DNA of 7,004 nucleotides. It comes from an uncultured bacterium. Its GTDB lineage: Bacteria; Methylomirabilota; Methylomirabilia; Rokubacteriales; CSP1-6. The position numbers and the translations under genes were made by a program. Position 1 is the stretch's first letter, and each line of letters begins with the position of its first letter. Location of the stretch: positions 1 to 7,004 of the forward strand of contig CAMLFJ010000178.1 in assembly GCA_946479205.1 (NCBI GenBank), written 5' to 3'. The notes below the pieces were generated by a model. It was not told the DNA's origin and searched no databases. It saw nothing but the letters and a program-made list of their open reading frames with translations. Below, one piece after another: positions 5,929 through 7,004 of this stretch.

Positions 5929-6344
5929 GCGAGCCGCGGCTCTTCACCCCGGACGAGGTCGATCGCCTGATCCCGCGATTGACCGAGCTCATGGAGATCG
6001 CCATCGAGCGCCACGGCCAGGCCCTGGCGCTGCAGGAGCGCCTGCGCGACGATCGCGCGCGGGTGTCCGCCTCCGGCGGGGAGCGACGGGACGCGATGGA
6101 CTGGAAGGCCCGCGCCGAGCGCCTCGACGGCCTGGGCATCGAGGTGCGCCAGCTCCTGCAGGACGTCCAGGCCATGGGCGGGATCGTGAAGGATCTCGAG
6201 ACGGGCCTGGTGGACTTTCCCGGCCGCGGGCCCGCGGGGCCCGGCGGACCGATCGTGAATCTCTGCTGGAAGCTCGGGGAGGACGCGGTGCGATTCTGGC
6301 ACGGGATGGACGAGGGCTTCGCCCAGCGGAAGCCGCTGTCATGA
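5925..6344 (+). CDS. DUF2203 family protein of unknown function
   Basis: 139 residues from the GTG at 5925, overlapping the lutC stop by 4 bases. The family signature is clear: an N-terminal RLFTPDEVDRLIPRLTELM (residues 5-23) leading into long amphipathic helices (about 15-85, possibly coiled coil), then VKDLETGLVDFPGR (88-101), CWKLGE (114-119) and FWHGMDEGF (124-132) with a C-terminal RKPL. DUF2203 proteins are short, soluble and of unknown biochemical role, and I do not assign one. A Gly/Pro-rich loop (about 100-109) between the DFP and CWKLGE motifs is encoded partly by a perfect 14-base palindrome at 6224-6237. Its coupling to lutC and to the following HAD gene means it is co-expressed with the oxidases, but this could simply be operon packing. 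There is no signal peptide or membrane segment. Confidence 0.85.
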   Translation: MSEPRLFTPDEVDRLIPRLTELMEIAIERHGQALALQERLRDDRARVSASGGERRDAMDWKARAERLDGLGIEVRQLLQDVQAMGGIVKDLETGLVDFPGRGPAGPGGPIVNLCWKLGEDAVRFWHGMDEGFAQRKPLS

Positions 6345-7004
6345 CGTACCAGGCGGTTCTCTTCGATCTCTTCGACACCCTGGTCCTCTTCCACCGGGAG
6401 CGCCTGCCCGAGATCCACGTCAACGGGCGCACGGTCCACAGCACCGCGGGCCACCTGCACGCGGCATTCCGGCCCTTCGCCCCGCACGTGGAGCTGCCCG
6501 CCTTCATGGACGCGCTGTTCTGGAGCTGGCAGGAGGCGGAGCGCATTCGCAACGAGGCCCATCGGGAGGTCGGTGCCCCGGAGCGGTTCGGGATGCTGTT
6601 CGGGCGCCTCGAGCTCGAGCCCTCGGTGGAAGCGCGCGATCTCCTGCTCGCCACGCACATGCGCGAGCTGTCCAAGGTGGTCGAGTGCCCCGGGCACCAC
6701 GCCCCGCTCCTGAAGGCGCTCCGCGAGCGGTACCGGCTCGCGGTGGTCTCGAACTTCGACTACTCGCCCACCTGCCTGGCGATCCTCGAGCGGGAGGGCA
6801 TCGCCGATCTCTTCGAGACCATCGTGATCTCGGACGAGGTCGGCTGGCGCAAGCCCAAGCCGGTCATCTTCGAGACCGCGCTCGACCGGATGAAGGCCCT
6901 GCGCCCCGCCGAGGCCCTCTTCGTGGGGGACCGGGCCGACATCGACGTGATCGGCGCGCGGGGGGTGGGCATGCCGACCGCCTGGATCAACCGGGAGGCC
7001 ACCC
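6341..7004 (+). CDS. HAD-superfamily hydrolase, 5' portion (runs off the window)
   Basis: 221 codons from the ATG at 6341 (ATGA overlap with the DUF2203 gene), open to the window edge. A GGAAG at 6328-6332 gives a plausible ribosome site. HAD motifs, in order: motif I LFDLFDTLV with nucleophile Asp9 and Thr13; motif II Ser137 in VVSNF; motif III Lys171 in WRKPKP; motif IV VGDRADID with Asp197 and Asp202. A helical C1-type cap lies between about residues 18 and 110. The residue two after the nucleophile is Phe11, not the Asp that acts as acid/base in HAD phosphatases; an aromatic there is usual in 2-haloacid dehalogenases. Motif IV, however, is the phosphatase GDxxxxD form, not the dehalogenase SSNxxD form. 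Phosphoglycolate phosphatase or haloacid dehalogenase would both make sense beside glycolate and lactate oxidases, but neither can be claimed. About the last 20-40 residues are probably missing. Confidence 0.88.
   Translation, partial: MTYQAVLFDLFDTLVLFHRERLPEIHVNGRTVHSTAGHLHAAFRPFAPHVELPAFMDALFWSWQEAERIRNEAHREVGAPERFGMLFGRLELEPSVEARDLLLATHMRELSKVVECPGHHAPLLKALRERYRLAVVSNFDYSPTCLAILEREGIADLFETIVISDEVGWRKPKPVIFETALDRMKALRPAEALFVGDRADIDVIGARGVGMPTAWINREAT

Noticed and set aside
5001..6302. 433-codon open frame on the minus strand opposite lutB, lutC and the DUF2203 gene
   Set aside because: It crosses three coupled real genes, is low in complexity (Arg/Ser/Ala) and has no recognisable domain.

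Overview
The window is GC-rich (roughly 70% by eye) and is a single tightly packed, plus-strand gene cluster with no intergenic space above 6 bp. It contains no RNA genes, mobile elements or CRISPR arrays that I can see. Base composition, heavy GTG-start use and the gene content suggest a soil or sediment bacterium of a Rokubacteria/Methylomirabilota or deltaproteobacterial type. That placement is inference only, because no taxonomic marker is present.

Layout: positions 1-131 hold the C-terminus of a GlcD-type FAD-linked oxidase subunit. Next come GlcE (134-1444), GlcF (1441-2724), a small single-domain cupin (2721-3050), LutA (3057-3797), LutB (3794-5200), LutC (5197-5928), a DUF2203 protein (5925-6344) and the first 221 codons of a HAD-superfamily hydrolase (6341 to beyond 7004). 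Of the eight junctions, six are 4-base stop/start overlaps (GTGA or ATGA), one is a 2-base gap and one a 6-base gap. The genes are therefore almost certainly one transcript with coupled translation, and its promoter and terminator both lie outside the window.

Functionally, this places two complete 2-hydroxyacid oxidation systems in one operon. GlcDEF is the flavin/iron-sulfur glycolate oxidase type (glycolate to glyoxylate). LutABC is the iron-sulfur L-lactate oxidation type (lactate to pyruvate). The cupin sits exactly between the two modules, and a DUF2203 protein and a HAD hydrolase follow. A HAD enzyme could supply the 2-hydroxyacid, from phosphoglycolate (phosphatase) or a 2-haloacid (dehalogenase). 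Its active-site motifs are a mixture of the two types, so neither role can be assigned. The points most worth checking are the double-oxidase operon, the atypical HAD motif I, the substituted metal-ligand position in the cupin, a possible CTG start for GlcE, and a sharp drop in GC and codon bias at the 3' end of glcE.
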